Assembly: GCA_030429565.1 (NCBI GenBank)
Contig: JAUIFE010000017.1
Span: 1-64,000 of the forward strand
DNA: 64,000 bases
Origin: Holophagae bacterium
Lineage (GTDB): Bacteria > Acidobacteriota > Holophagae > Acanthopleuribacterales > Acanthopleuribacteraceae
Direction: 5' to 3'
Each line of letters starts with the position of its first letter. Position 1 is the first letter of the stretch. This document shows, piece after piece, positions 43,047 through 52,553 of the stretch. A model generated the notes under the pieces. It was not told the origin of the DNA, ran no database searches, and saw only the letters and a program-made list of their open reading frames with translations. Made by a program: the position numbers and the translations under genes.

Positions 43047-45335
43047 TTAGTTGTTGTCTTTCAACGCAGGTGAAGGACGTTGAATGACAATTGGGGTTTT
43101 GACGCGGTCTTGCGGCCAAGTACTGGGCGCGCTGACAAAGTTGCCACCAGGGTGTTGGACGTTAAAGAACATCGTTTTTTGGTCTGGCGTGAACCAAGGT
43201 CCGGTCGCTTCGGAGTCGCCGGGCGAGGCGATGATGCGGAACGCTTTACCATAAGAGGGATTGACGATGCCGGGTTGACCCTCTTGGTGAGTCGGGTCGA
43301 GGTCCAGGTAGTAGATGGCGTCAGCGCGGGTTAAACCGGTGCTGCCGGGGTTGCCGTCGGTGCCGAAGAAAACTTCACCGTCGCGAGCGATGGCGATGTT
43401 GTCGGGGTCACCGGCGGCGAATTCAGCGGATTCTTCGGGAGAAGGCGTCCAACCGTTCCAAACTTCGAAGTAAATGAAGGTTTTGGAAGCGGAGGGATCG
43501 TAAGCGTCGACTTCTTGGATGCTGAAGATTGCGCCGTCACGTTCACCACGACTAGGCGTGTTTTCGTCCAAAACGCCGTCTTGGTTGTTGGCGGAAGGAC
43601 GGGTGTGGTTGGTAAAAGCGACGTAGACACGAGGCGTGCCGCTGGGATCGTTGGGGTTGTACTCAACATCTTCGGGACGGTTGAGTTCGGCGATGCCCAA
43701 TTTGTTGGCGGCGGTGAACAAGGTGGCTAACACGGTGTTTTGGTCGGGGTAGCCGCCAATGCTGTTCCACTCGACATCAGCCAAGGCTTGGCCGACGGTT
43801 TTTTCGGGTTGACCGAGGGCGGCGGCGTTGGGGGCGATGTCTTCGTTGTTGTTGAGGTTCATGCGGATCCAGCGACCTTCACCCGGTGCGGCCACCGTCG
43901 GCGTAACGCCGCCGCTGTCGGGGTTGGCTGAATCGTACAGGGTGATACCGGTGGTGATGTCGAGGCCGGCGAAGTGGGCGACATAGAGATCACCGCTGTC
44001 GAGCAGAGCGCGCACTTGGGCGCGGTTCATACCGGGCGTGTAGTTGCCGGCGCTGACGAATTTGTAGATGCGGCCGCCGCGACGGTCGTTGGCACCGTAG
44101 ATAACAACGGGTTTGTTGGGGATCAGTTTCCAATCGCTGTTGACGGCGAAGGTGCAGTTTTCCCAACGAACACGGCCCATGGCGCCGATTTTGCGGTGGC
44201 CAAGACCGTCACCGCCGGCGGCGGATGAGTTGTAGTATTTGCTCGGTTCTTGACCGGGATCCATTTCTGCTAAGAAACCGTAGTTGTCGCGGTCGTGACG
44301 TTGGTTGGGGTCGCTGATACGGCCGAACACAGTGAAATCGGTGTTGGTCGGTTCGGCGTTGAGCGTGATTGTGGAACCAGGATCGCAACCTTCGCCCAAT
44401 TTGAAGCGGTTACTGCTGGACCATGCGGTTTCCAGGTCGCCGTAGTAGTCTTGAACGTTTTCTTCGGCAGTTACGATGGTACCCCAGGGGCTCAAGCCGC
44501 CGGAGCAATCGCCGGCAATACCGGAAACAACGCCGGTGGGCAGTTCGGTGCCCGCGTCGTCGTTGGCAGGGTTGGCGAGGTTAAAACCGGTGACGCGCAG
44601 CAGCGTGTCGGAGGTGGAATCGTAGCGCTTGTTGTCGGCTTGACGGTCGATTTGCCACTCGAGGGAGAGCGGGTTCTGTACGACGCGGAACCAAGAGCCG
44701 CCCAACTGTTTTTTGTTCCAAACGACGTAGGCATCGACGTCTGCTTGTTCCCAGGTATCGGCGCTGATGTCGTTGTTAAGGATGCCTTTGTTGGACATCC
44801 AACGGGTCAGTGTCATGGCCTGACCTTGAGGTGCGCTGTTGGGGGTGGGGTAGGCGTTGGAAATGTACTCGTGGTTGACCCAAACCCAGCCTTCACGGCT
44901 GGAACCCGCGGTGTAGGGTGAGGAACCGACGGCGCCACCGGCCCAGTCGTTGTTCCAGCCTTCACCCAAATAAGCGGTGAAGTCGCAGTTTGAGCCGAAA
45001 CGCGGTGCGTTGGGGCCTTCATCTTCGGTCAGAGGGTCGAGCCATTTGGCGACAACGCTGGTACGGAAACCAATCGTGCGAACGGTGTCGCTCATGGTGT
45101 TGGCAAGTGGGAATTGAGTCCCTTCACGCAACTGGCCTTTGGCATATTTCTCTACGAGCTCTTTGGTTACTTCGGGGATCGGCTTGCGCGAGCTAACCGC
45201 GACGAATGAAGACAAAGGCAACAAGGGGCTGACTTCGTCAGCGGCGGTAACGGGGTTACCGATAAACATAGAACCCGCCATACCGAATGCGGTAGCCCAG
45301 CGAACGAGTTTGGATTTCAACAATTTTTGGAACAA
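43047..45335 (-). CDS. PhoX-family (DUF839) exported phosphatase
   Basis: The 762-residue protein contains the DUF839/PhoX blocks: WVWVNHEY, GTIVTAEENVQDYYGD, KPVVIYGANDRRGGRIYKF, LNRPEDVEYNP, VYVAFTNHTR and DNIAIARDGEVFFGTDG. PhoX enzymes are Ca/Fe-dependent alkaline phosphatases that release phosphate from organic esters in the periplasm. Known PhoX proteins usually use Tat; here the signal (residues 1-32, ending PVTAADE) has no twin arginine and looks Sec-type. The start is TTG 45335, eight bases after AAAGGAG. Expression would be expected under phosphate limitation, but I see no convincing PHO box upstream. Confidence 0.9.
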   Translation of the reverse strand: MFQKLLKSKLVRWATAFGMAGSMFIGNPVTAADEVSPLLPLSSFVAVSSRKPIPEVTKELVEKYAKGQLREGTQFPLANTMSDTVRTIGFRTSVVAKWLDPLTEDEGPNAPRFGSNCDFTAYLGEGWNNDWAGGAVGSSPYTAGSSREGWVWVNHEYISNAYPTPNSAPQGQAMTLTRWMSNKGILNNDISADTWEQADVDAYVVWNKKQLGGSWFRVVQNPLSLEWQIDRQADNKRYDSTSDTLLRVTGFNLANPANDDAGTELPTGVVSGIAGDCSGGLSPWGTIVTAEENVQDYYGDLETAWSSSNRFKLGEGCDPGSTITLNAEPTNTDFTVFGRISDPNQRHDRDNYGFLAEMDPGQEPSKYYNSSAAGGDGLGHRKIGAMGRVRWENCTFAVNSDWKLIPNKPVVIYGANDRRGGRIYKFVSAGNYTPGMNRAQVRALLDSGDLYVAHFAGLDITTGITLYDSANPDSGGVTPTVAAPGEGRWIRMNLNNNEDIAPNAAALGQPEKTVGQALADVEWNSIGGYPDQNTVLATLFTAANKLGIAELNRPEDVEYNPNDPSGTPRVYVAFTNHTRPSANNQDGVLDENTPSRGERDGAIFSIQEVDAYDPSASKTFIYFEVWNGWTPSPEESAEFAAGDPDNIAIARDGEVFFGTDGNPGSTGLTRADAIYYLDLDPTHQEGQPGIVNPSYGKAFRIIASPGDSEATGPWFTPDQKTMFFNVQHPGGNFVSAPSTWPQDRVKTPIVIQRPSPALKDNN

Positions 45336-45980
45336 AACGCCATCTCCTTTGTATCAGGTCAATTAAATCCATACAGCCGGCCTTGTGCGGCTGCACGTCG
45401 GTGTTAATGAAGACTCAGGTCACGGTGGGTGCCTGAGTTGTTGTGACTTTTTGGTTGCACCAGCCGGCGTCGTGATGGGGTGACGCATACCCTTCTCTAA
45501 AGACCGCACAAACAATGATTCGCATGGCTACAAGCCTCTTCTCGAGTTCGTCATGGCGCCGCGATGGTGTGTGAGCGGCGGTAAACGGTTGCTCCAGGCT
45601 TGGCCGTGTTTGTGTCGGTCGTGTTCTCCCTAATCAGGCAGTGCAATGAAAACCAACCGGACCGGATTTAACCGCAGCCATGTGAGTCGGCAGTCAACCT
45701 TTAGTGATCGATGGGTCAGAAGAAGGCCAGAATAAGGTTAGGCGAAAGTTTGATTTTTGTTACTGGTAAAAAAGGGCTTGTGTCCTGCGCTTGCGGAGCA
45801 CACCGGGGTCTGCCCCTTGTGAGTTGCGGGGCGCGGTTTTAAAGTGGTTTTAACCTGCGAGCCAAATTGTCGCCGTGGTGGGGACCATTTCTCGTTCGAC
45901 GCGGCCGACCGGATCGTTTATGGTTGCCGATAGAATTTGAGGCACCGCCTTGCGCCGGTGCCGACGGCTAAAGGATCACC
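45336..45980. other. Intergenic region upstream of the PhoX gene
   Basis: No gene is supported in this 645-bp gap between divergent genes. A 7-bp inverted repeat, ACTCAGG / CCTGAGT (45413-45419 and 45432-45438), lies about 80 bp upstream of the PhoX start and could be an operator. No recognisable PHO box was found. Confidence 0.4.
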
Positions 45981-46232
45981 ATGGTAGACGAACAAACACG
46001 CCCTGCGACGGTCAGTCGCGGCTTACTCAATCACCTGACGATTTTGTTACCGACGCTTGAAGGTTTGTGTCAAATTACGGTCGCCGATGGAAAGAAAGGT
46101 TGGATCCACTTTCGTTACGCGCCCGACACGGCGGCCGAGATGGAACAGTTTTGGGCTTACCTGGCGGAAAAACACGGCAGCGAATTTCAGTTGGGTGTGT
46201 TTGTCGGGGAAGACGACGGGTGCTCGGCTTAA
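45981..46232 (+). CDS. Small protein of unknown function (83 residues)
   Basis: The frame starts at ATG 45981 after AAAGGATCACC, a good ribosome-binding site, and has even composition with ordinary codon use. No signal peptide, membrane segment or family motif is visible. Residues 20-75 alternate hydrophobic strands and helices (LTILLPTLEGLCQITVADG, EMEQFWAYLAEKHG), which suggests a small alpha/beta fold. Its stop overlaps the convergent mltG stop by 4 bp. The CDS is probable because of the start signal; function is unknown. Confidence 0.6.
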   Translation: MVDEQTRPATVSRGLLNHLTILLPTLEGLCQITVADGKKGWIHFRYAPDTAAEMEQFWAYLAEKHGSEFQLGVFVGEDDGCSA

Positions 46233-47272
46233 CGGAAGCGGGCGACGGCGCGGTTGTGCTCGCGCAAGTTACGGCTGAAAAAGTGAGTGCCGTCGGGTTT
46301 GGCGACAAAATATAAATACTTGTGATTTTCCGGCAGGACCGTGGCAGCCAGGCTGGCACGACCCGGGTTGGCAATGGGCCCTGGCGGTAAGCCCTTGTAA
46401 ACGTATGTGTTATAAGGGTGGTTGTGGCGAATGTCGCTTTTGTAAATCTTGCCGCGATAGGTTCCGGCTAGCTTGAGGCTGTAAATAATGGTGGGGTCGC
46501 ACTGTAGCAGCATGCCGCGTTTGGTGCGATTGACAAAAACGCCGGCGATGCGTGCGCGTTCCTCGGGGACGGCGGTTTCTTTTTCGATCAGACTGGCCAT
46601 CGTTACCCATTCGCGCACGCTGTAACCGGCCGCTTCGCGTTGGGCGCGCAAGCGCGCTGTTTCTTCGAGGAAATGATCGATCATGGTGTGGACGATTTCT
46701 TTTGGCGTGGCATCTTCGGTGAAGAAGTAGGTCTCCGGGAACAGGTAGCCTTCCAGGTTGGCGGCTTGGGCGTCAATGGTGCGGATCGGGGCGGGGTCAA
46801 GCAGGAGTTGAAGAAAGGTTTGTTCGTCGCCCCAGCTCGAGCGGCCCAGGACCTTGGCGGTCTCCCACAGGTCGAGCCCTTCGGGAATGGTGAGTTTGCG
46901 CATATCGACACGACCGCTGCCGAGCAACTGAATGATTTCCCAAGTCGAGGCTTGTTCCGGCAACGAGTAGGCGCCGCGTTTGATCATGATGTCGGGGTCG
47001 TGCCGCCAGAGGGCAATGCGAACGTAAAGCGGCGGCGGCGAAAGCTGTCTGGCATGGAGATCCTGAAGCAGCCGGGTCAAACTTTGGCCGGCGGGGACGG
47101 TATAGCTGCGGTGTTTGCCGGGGATTTGGCGGCGGCGGTAAACGTCTTGGTACCCTCTAAAAAAGTAGAGCGCCAAACCGGCGAGGTGGACCAACACCAG
47201 TAAGATCAGCGCATACTTGAGCAGGGCTTCCACGCGGCGGCGAAAGGTTGTCGGGGAGTTGGTCGGCGGCAT
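46229..47272 (-). CDS. mltG: Endolytic murein transglycosylase MltG (YceG-like)
   Basis: The 347-residue inner-membrane enzyme cleaves nascent peptidoglycan strands. One TM helix (about 17-37) is followed by a LysM-like segment and the YceG catalytic domain. Family blocks seen are LEGYLFPETYFF, MASLIEKET with the catalytic Glu, GVFVNRTKRGMLLQCDPTIIY (shown in part), YNTYVYKGLPPGPIANPG and YLYFVAKPDGTHFFS. Length is normal. The start is ATG 47272. It is upstream of no obvious partner; in many bacteria tmk or ruvX neighbours it, which is not the case here. Confidence 0.95.
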   Translation of the reverse strand: MPPTNSPTTFRRRVEALLKYALILLVLVHLAGLALYFFRGYQDVYRRRQIPGKHRSYTVPAGQSLTRLLQDLHARQLSPPPLYVRIALWRHDPDIMIKRGAYSLPEQASTWEIIQLLGSGRVDMRKLTIPEGLDLWETAKVLGRSSWGDEQTFLQLLLDPAPIRTIDAQAANLEGYLFPETYFFTEDATPKEIVHTMIDHFLEETARLRAQREAAGYSVREWVTMASLIEKETAVPEERARIAGVFVNRTKRGMLLQCDPTIIYSLKLAGTYRGKIYKSDIRHNHPYNTYVYKGLPPGPIANPGRASLAATVLPENHKYLYFVAKPDGTHFFSRNLREHNRAVARFR

Positions 47273-47541
47273 AGGTCACCCGGGGCATAGGTAGAGCGAT
47301 GACACGTCGTGAACGTGGTGTGCTTATCGAGAAGGCGGCGTGTCGTCAGGCCTTGCAAAAAAAATGGACAAGGTGGACGGCGTCGCAAAGACGCGGTGAA
47401 ACGCCGGTGTTTGCGCGACCACCGTGAGGCGGCCGAGACGCTAATCATAGCATCGTCGCCCGGCCCTGCCGCAAGAGATCACCGTCGGGTTGTGATGAGG
47501 CGGTGAAAATGCGGGTTTTTGCGGTTCAGGCGGCACGTTGC

Positions 47542-49350
47542 TCAGACTGGAACTTGGTTAAGGAACGCCTGGACCTTTTCTTCCAGGCCTTTCTCGTCCA
47601 GATGGTTATCGAAATCGCTGAGGGCCACGCGTGGTAGGTCCTCCGGTGCTTCGTTGAGAATGTCCTTCCACACATTTTCAAATACGCCGCTCTCGCCTTC
47701 GTATTTGGACAGCGAGGAGGAATTGAAACAACAGCAGAAAATTTTGTTGCGATTGCGTGTCATGATGTAGCCGCGGAAACCCCGTGCGCCGCCGAGTACG
47801 TGACAGCCGTACAGGGCGAGAATGGCGGTCCAGGGCAGTCGTTGCTGTTTTCCGCCGGCCAATTCGACGGTGATGTCGTTGCCCTTGACACGAATGATTT
47901 CTACTTCGATAAACTTGCCGATTTGGTATTGCGGGGTTGTGGTCGAAGGGGGATCGATGCTCGGGGCGGTAGCATGGAGAAACTGACTGATGCGCATCGA
48001 AAGCGGGTCGTTGGGAAATGTGTATTCGGTGAAACGCTGTAATTCGTGCAGATAGTTGCGATCGGGTGCGTTTTGGCGCAACAGGGCGTCGATATGGCGG
48101 CTGTAGTGTTGATGGACGGTTTCAGGTTCAATGTCGGGGTGGTTGTGCAAGTGGGGCAGGATTTTCACCACGACATGTTGTCCACCCATGGTGTAGGCCG
48201 TTTCCAGTGCCCGTTCAATGATGCCGCCGGGAACACGCAGGTTGCGTTCCAGCATTTCGAGGATGAGTTGCACGTTCTCGTGGTGTTTGTTGTTGCGCAG
48301 GTTGCTGCGAAGCACGGCTTGATAAGCCAGGCTGGACAACTCATGGTCGTCGTGACGGAAGGCGAGGTGGGCGACGCGCATGAACTGGTCGTTCCCGATG
48401 TCCTCTTGAAGCAGCCCGCGCAGGACGGCCAGGGCTTCGACACTTTTCTGCTCCTCGAAAAGGCTTTCCGCTTGGGCAATCTGTCGGTTGCTGAAGACCT
48501 CCGGCTGGCTGTTTTCGAGATGTTCACGGGTGGGAATGCGCATAAAAACCAGCGCATTGAGCAGTGCCTGTGCGGTGATCAGTGGCAGGGCTTGTGGCGT
48601 CTGGGTCATGTCAAAATCGGATAAATACCAGGTGACGAGCGCACTGGTGACGATGAAGGTGATCGGGAAAAACCAAACGGGGAATTTCATTTCAAAATCG
48701 CGGGTACTTCCAAGCCATAACCGCAGGGTCAGGGTGACGTTGCAGCGCGGTTTGAGAATGCAGGGGACCAGCATGATGAGCAGGGTGAGCCAGAACCACG
48801 CAAACAGAGGGCTGGGTACCCAGCTCGCATCGTAAACTCGGTCCAAGACCAGCAAGGTGGCGCCGTTCACTAAAAAACACGTGGCGATCCACAGGCTGTC
48901 GAACAGGTGTTCGAACAAAAAGCCGGTTGGGATAAGCAGACAGAAGCCGAGCATCATCACCAAAAAATGATGGGGTTGGACCAGCAAAAACAGGCGCTTG
49001 TTGGGTGGGCCCTCGGCTTTGTCGAGCAGTGGCGAACGCAGGATTTTGACATTGGAATAGGCGGCTTTTACCTGGGCGTTAAACACCTGATGGAGGCTGG
49101 GCTCCTCGATCACGGCGGGCCGTTGCACGGCTTGGAAGTAGATGCCTTGTTTTAGGTCGCCGGCCTTGAGCTGGGCCTCGAGTGCTTTTTCGAGTTGGTG
49201 AACGGTCTCGGTGCGCGTCTCTTGATAGCGAAAACTCTCGGGCAAGCCGATGGTCAGAAACACCACGCCGGTCACGATTAGCCAAGCGAGGGACAACCAC
49301 GGCGGTGATTTGAGGCTGGTAGCGGTTTCGGCGGAAGGAAAAACAAACAT
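47542..49350 (-). CDS. Polytopic membrane protein with helical-repeat C-terminal region, unknown
   Basis: The 602-residue protein starts at ATG 49350 five bases after GAGG; the frame is open to 49386 without a site. One TM near residues 16-36 precedes a soluble loop of about 95 residues. Five further hydrophobic segments lie at about 135-290 (for example LVMMLGFCLLIPTGFLFEHL). The cytoplasmic C-terminal half has TPR-like helices (about 315-470) and a beta-rich end with an unusual FCCCFNSSS segment. The six-helix core superficially recalls rhomboid proteases, but no GxSG or paired His is visible, so protease function is not supported. I do not recognise a family. Confidence 0.7.
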   Translation of the reverse strand: MFVFPSAETATSLKSPPWLSLAWLIVTGVVFLTIGLPESFRYQETRTETVHQLEKALEAQLKAGDLKQGIYFQAVQRPAVIEEPSLHQVFNAQVKAAYSNVKILRSPLLDKAEGPPNKRLFLLVQPHHFLVMMLGFCLLIPTGFLFEHLFDSLWIATCFLVNGATLLVLDRVYDASWVPSPLFAWFWLTLLIMLVPCILKPRCNVTLTLRLWLGSTRDFEMKFPVWFFPITFIVTSALVTWYLSDFDMTQTPQALPLITAQALLNALVFMRIPTREHLENSQPEVFSNRQIAQAESLFEEQKSVEALAVLRGLLQEDIGNDQFMRVAHLAFRHDDHELSSLAYQAVLRSNLRNNKHHENVQLILEMLERNLRVPGGIIERALETAYTMGGQHVVVKILPHLHNHPDIEPETVHQHYSRHIDALLRQNAPDRNYLHELQRFTEYTFPNDPLSMRISQFLHATAPSIDPPSTTTPQYQIGKFIEVEIIRVKGNDITVELAGGKQQRLPWTAILALYGCHVLGGARGFRGYIMTRNRNKIFCCCFNSSSLSKYEGESGVFENVWKDILNEAPEDLPRVALSDFDNHLDEKGLEEKVQAFLNQVPV

Positions 49351-49717
49351 GGCGGCCTCGAGTAAGTGATTTCCGCGTGCGAACAATCGGAAAAAGGCGG
49401 CACGGCCGATGAGTTAAGGGGTAAAACTCGGCAACAATCCGGGTTAACAAGGAAGCGTTACTTCTATTGTTAGTTCGAAAATGGCGGAAGCGCCATGAAA
49501 AAAACGTAAAGCGACGCCGGATTGACGTCATAAAGGGCGCACTATCTGGATAGTATCGGTTATCTAGGGTTGACGAAGATGAGCCCTGTCAACTTTTGTT
49601 GGTTCGTGCCGTTGCGGTGTGCGGCGCCGTCGCCGACGCTTGGGCGCGGCGCCTTTCGACCTTGTCGACGGGGTTTACCGCCCAAAGAAAAACCCGGCCG
49701 CTGAGGCCGGGTTCGCA
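49351..49717. other. Intergenic region downstream of rpiB
   Basis: This gap holds the rpiB terminator (listed separately) and the upstream region of the unknown membrane-protein gene. No gene is supported and no clear promoter hexamers are seen. Confidence 0.4.
49686..49713 (-). terminator. Rho-independent terminator of rpiB
   Basis: On the minus strand AACCCGGCC and GGCCGGGTT (stems 49705-49713 and 49691-49699, 5-base loop) are followed by TTTCTTT, just after the rpiB stop at 49718. Confidence 0.85.
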
Positions 49718-50155
49718 TCACTCGAGGGCGCTGATTTTGTCGACGCGGCGTTGGTGACGGCCGCCTTCGAATTCAGCACTAAGAAACTTGGCGATGACGC
49801 GCTTAAGGACGTCTTCCTGGACGCCGCGTGCTGCGAGGCAAATCACGTTGGCGTTGTTGTGGTTTCGTGCCATTTGCGCATCGTATTCGGTGCGGCACAA
49901 TGCGGCGCGAACACCTTTTATTTTGTTGGCGGCAATCGAGACACCAATGCCGGTGCCGCAAAGCAGAATACCCAGCCCGTCGTCGGCATCGGCGACGGCG
50001 CAGCCCAGGCGTTTGGCAAAATCTGGATAATCGACTGATGCATCGCTGTCCGGACCCAGATCGACTACTTCGTGGCCGAGCTCCTGCAAGTGGGTTTTGA
50101 GCACGGCTTTCATTTCAAAGCCTGCATGATCCGAGGCCATCCACAGTTTTTTCAC
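49718..50155 (-). CDS. rpiB: Ribose-5-phosphate isomerase B
   Basis: The 145-residue enzyme interconverts ribose 5-phosphate and ribulose 5-phosphate in the pentose phosphate pathway. It covers the RpiB/LacAB fold: ASDHAGFEMK at the N-terminus, GILLCGTGIGVSIAANK with the catalytic Cys, RAALCRTEYDAQMARNHNNANV and the C-terminal FEGGRHQRRV. The start is GTG 50155, six bases after AAGGAG; the longer frame to 50269 is unrelated. The family length (about 145-150) agrees. It is apparently monocistronic with its own terminator. Confidence 0.96.
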   Translation of the reverse strand: MKKLWMASDHAGFEMKAVLKTHLQELGHEVVDLGPDSDASVDYPDFAKRLGCAVADADDGLGILLCGTGIGVSIAANKIKGVRAALCRTEYDAQMARNHNNANVICLAARGVQEDVLKRVIAKFLSAEFEGGRHQRRVDKISALE

Positions 50156-50411
50156 GCTGTTCTCCTTCTTCCCGCCGACTTGTGTGTGCGCCGGTGTGCC
50201 TCTCCGGCGAAGGCCGGCGCGCGGGTTCGCCCTGATCTTACCTAATGTGGGCGATCCGGGTGAATGCAATCGTGCGACATTCGGGGTTTTGCGCGACTGT
50301 CACAGGGTTCGGTTCCCGACAGTGTTTCTCACGCATGCTTCCCGGCCGTTGCAGCCCAAGCAATGGTGGCTGAACATGCCGAATAAGACCCTTGCACAAT
50401 GCGCCAAACGG

Positions 50412-51641
50412 TTACGTCGACGCGCCGCCGACAAGCGCGAACATCCAACTCAAGCCAACCCAGGTCCCGATCATCGAGCCGAAGTTGGCCATGGTAAACA
50501 CAATCAGGCAGCGGGTAAATTGGTTGCGGAAAAAGCCGGAAAAACTGCGGATGTCGTCCGGGATTTGCTCACAGTCCTTGACGGTGGGTTTGCGTTGCCA
50601 GGCCTCGACCAAGCCGACCACCATGCCCGCGGCCAACGAAGGATTGAGCGAGGTGATTGGGGCGGCTAAAAAGGCGCTAAGGATGCTGAGTGGGCGGGCG
50701 CCCGCCAGCAGGGTGAACAGAGCGCACATGACCGAGTTTGGCAAAATCCAAGCGTAGAGCATGTCGGCCCAATCACGGCCTTGATTGTTGGCAATGCCGT
50801 AACCGAACAGCATAATTACCAGCATTGGGATAACCCATTGCGCCACTTTGAGCCATTTGGCCGGCGGCGGAATTTTGCTAATGCTTTGGCGGTCGACCTC
50901 TTTGCCGAGCCATTTGGTCATGCCGTTGACGTGGCCGGCACCCACGACGGCCACGATCGTTTGCCCGGGGGCTTCTTCGATCTTGGACATCAAAAAACGG
51001 TCGCGTTCGTCGATGAGCGGTTCTTTGACCTCTGGCATTTCGCGAGCGAAAGCTTCCATGGCGTCGGTTAGTTGGTCTTTTTCTTTGAGCCGTTCCAGGT
51101 CGTCGTCGGTAATCGTTTCATCGCCGAGCATGCTTTCCAACAAAAGGCCCAGCAGTTTCATTTTTTTCCAAAAGCCCAAATTGGCCCAGGTGCGTTTGAG
51201 GGTAATTTGAATGTCGCGGTCGGCCAGCACCAATTCGGCGCCGTGTTCCTCGGCTTGTTTAATGCCTTCCAAAAGTTCGGAGCCGGGTTTGACGCCGACC
51301 TGATCGCCCATGCGGCGTTGGAACGAGGAAAAGGCCAGGCTGGCCAACAAAAAGAGGGCCTTGCCGTCGCGAATGACCTGGCCGATGTTGAGTTTTTCCC
51401 ACTGCGATTCATCGGTGAGTGCTCGGTAGCGGGTTTCGCACAATTCGACGCAAACGGTGTCCGGCTTGAGCGCCGCCACAACCTTTTTCACATCGTCGAC
51501 ACTGGACTGCGAAATGTGCGCGGTGCCCAGGATGTGGTAGGTTTTGCCGTTTTTCTGCAGGGTTGTCAGGTTTTTTGACAACACTTGGTCGGAGTCGGTG
51601 GCGGCGACATCGCCGGCCGGCGTAGGGATGGTGTCATTCAT
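50412..51641 (-). CDS. TraB/PrgY-family membrane protein
   Basis: The 409-residue protein has a soluble TraB/GumN-like domain (about 25-250) followed by four or five C-terminal TM helices (about 268-405). Conserved motifs are LGTAHISQSS (GxxH), VCVELCETRY and VVGAGHVNGM. The family includes PrgY/TraB pheromone-shutdown proteins and is thought to be Tiki-like metalloprotease-related. In non-conjugative bacteria its role is unclear. The ATG at 51641 is chosen where homology begins; an upstream start at 51791 adds unrelated sequence. The site before the chosen ATG is weak (AGAGG about 11 bases away). Confidence 0.88.
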   Translation of the reverse strand: MNDTIPTPAGDVAATDSDQVLSKNLTTLQKNGKTYHILGTAHISQSSVDDVKKVVAALKPDTVCVELCETRYRALTDESQWEKLNIGQVIRDGKALFLLASLAFSSFQRRMGDQVGVKPGSELLEGIKQAEEHGAELVLADRDIQITLKRTWANLGFWKKMKLLGLLLESMLGDETITDDDLERLKEKDQLTDAMEAFAREMPEVKEPLIDERDRFLMSKIEEAPGQTIVAVVGAGHVNGMTKWLGKEVDRQSISKIPPPAKWLKVAQWVIPMLVIMLFGYGIANNQGRDWADMLYAWILPNSVMCALFTLLAGARPLSILSAFLAAPITSLNPSLAAGMVVGLVEAWQRKPTVKDCEQIPDDIRSFSGFFRNQFTRCLIVFTMANFGSMIGTWVGLSWMFALVGGAST

Positions 51642-52553
51642 GGGGGAGAGGCCTCTTGGTGGTATGCCGAAACCGTGGTTGGCATGGTCGCGGACCGGGG
51701 GCAATCGGTGCGCAAGGGCGACCGTGCCCGGTGTTTGCAAAACGCAAGCAGTTGATGTGCCAGAGTGGGCGGTGCCGGCGCGAAGGCACATTCTACCGCT
51801 AATGGCGCGTCATGGGAACGCGCGTATCCAGAAAGACGCGCAAATCCACCTTTTTTAACGCGCAATCAAAGCGGCCGGCGGCGCATTGACGCCGTTACTT
51901 TGTGGCTTTGTGGGGGCTAAATAGCGTTCTTTCAGTGGTTTTGGCGGTTAGGTTGTCGCGGTTTACAAGGCCCAAGCTGGACGGGCTTTTGTCGCCCTGT
52001 GACCGCCTGGTTTTCCCATCCGGCCCTTTGGCGGGATCAGGCCAAGCCCGTGTGCGGCCGACAATGCATGCGGCGTGGCCTGCAAGGGTAGGAAAAGCAT
52101 GCTGAATCCTGTAACATGTCAGGAGTTTGTAACCACGGCGCCTGCACGAAGGGGTCGGGACGAACTCAAGCCGACAATCCATCGCGCCGGTGATCGCTCC
52201 GCATGGGACGCCCGCCGCCGTGATCGGCGACATCAGGTCCAATCCACTAATGAGCTTTGTGATGGCAGTGTGTTTCACGCGGGGAAAATGCCCCGAAAAA
52301 TTCGGCCATATTTCTTTTTTTCAAGCTGTAATTTCTTTGATCGATGGGATTGACGACCTGATAACGAATCGCAAACGGCGCTGCTCCGTCGTCTGTCGCC
52401 GGGTATCGGTATGCCTACCGGGCGCCGTTTCCCTTTGCTTTACCTCCATGGGCCGCGATCCGGTCTGAATGTTGCGGCGGGCCACGCTGTGTGAGCCTGC
52501 CCGCAAGTGCGAAGGCAAGATTTCAAACAAGTGAAAAGGAAGGAGAACCGAAG
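51642..52553. other. Long intergenic region upstream of pruA
   Basis: About 0.9 kb between divergent genes. Frames on both strands around 51895-52278 are open but have Arg/Pro-rich, low-quality translations and no ribosome-binding site. I find no tRNA, riboswitch or reliable promoter. The pruA frame is open from 52491, upstream of its chosen start. Confidence 0.4.

Noticed and set aside
45336..45660. PHO box upstream of the PhoX gene
   Set aside because: No pair of CTGTCAT-like repeats with 11-bp period was found on either strand.
47542..49350. Rhomboid protease assignment
   Set aside because: Six TM segments are suggestive, but the GxSG serine motif and the catalytic His are not visible.
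51895..52278. 127-residue frame on the minus strand
   Set aside because: No ribosome-binding site, Arg/Pro/Thr-rich translation, and open frames occur on the opposite strand too.
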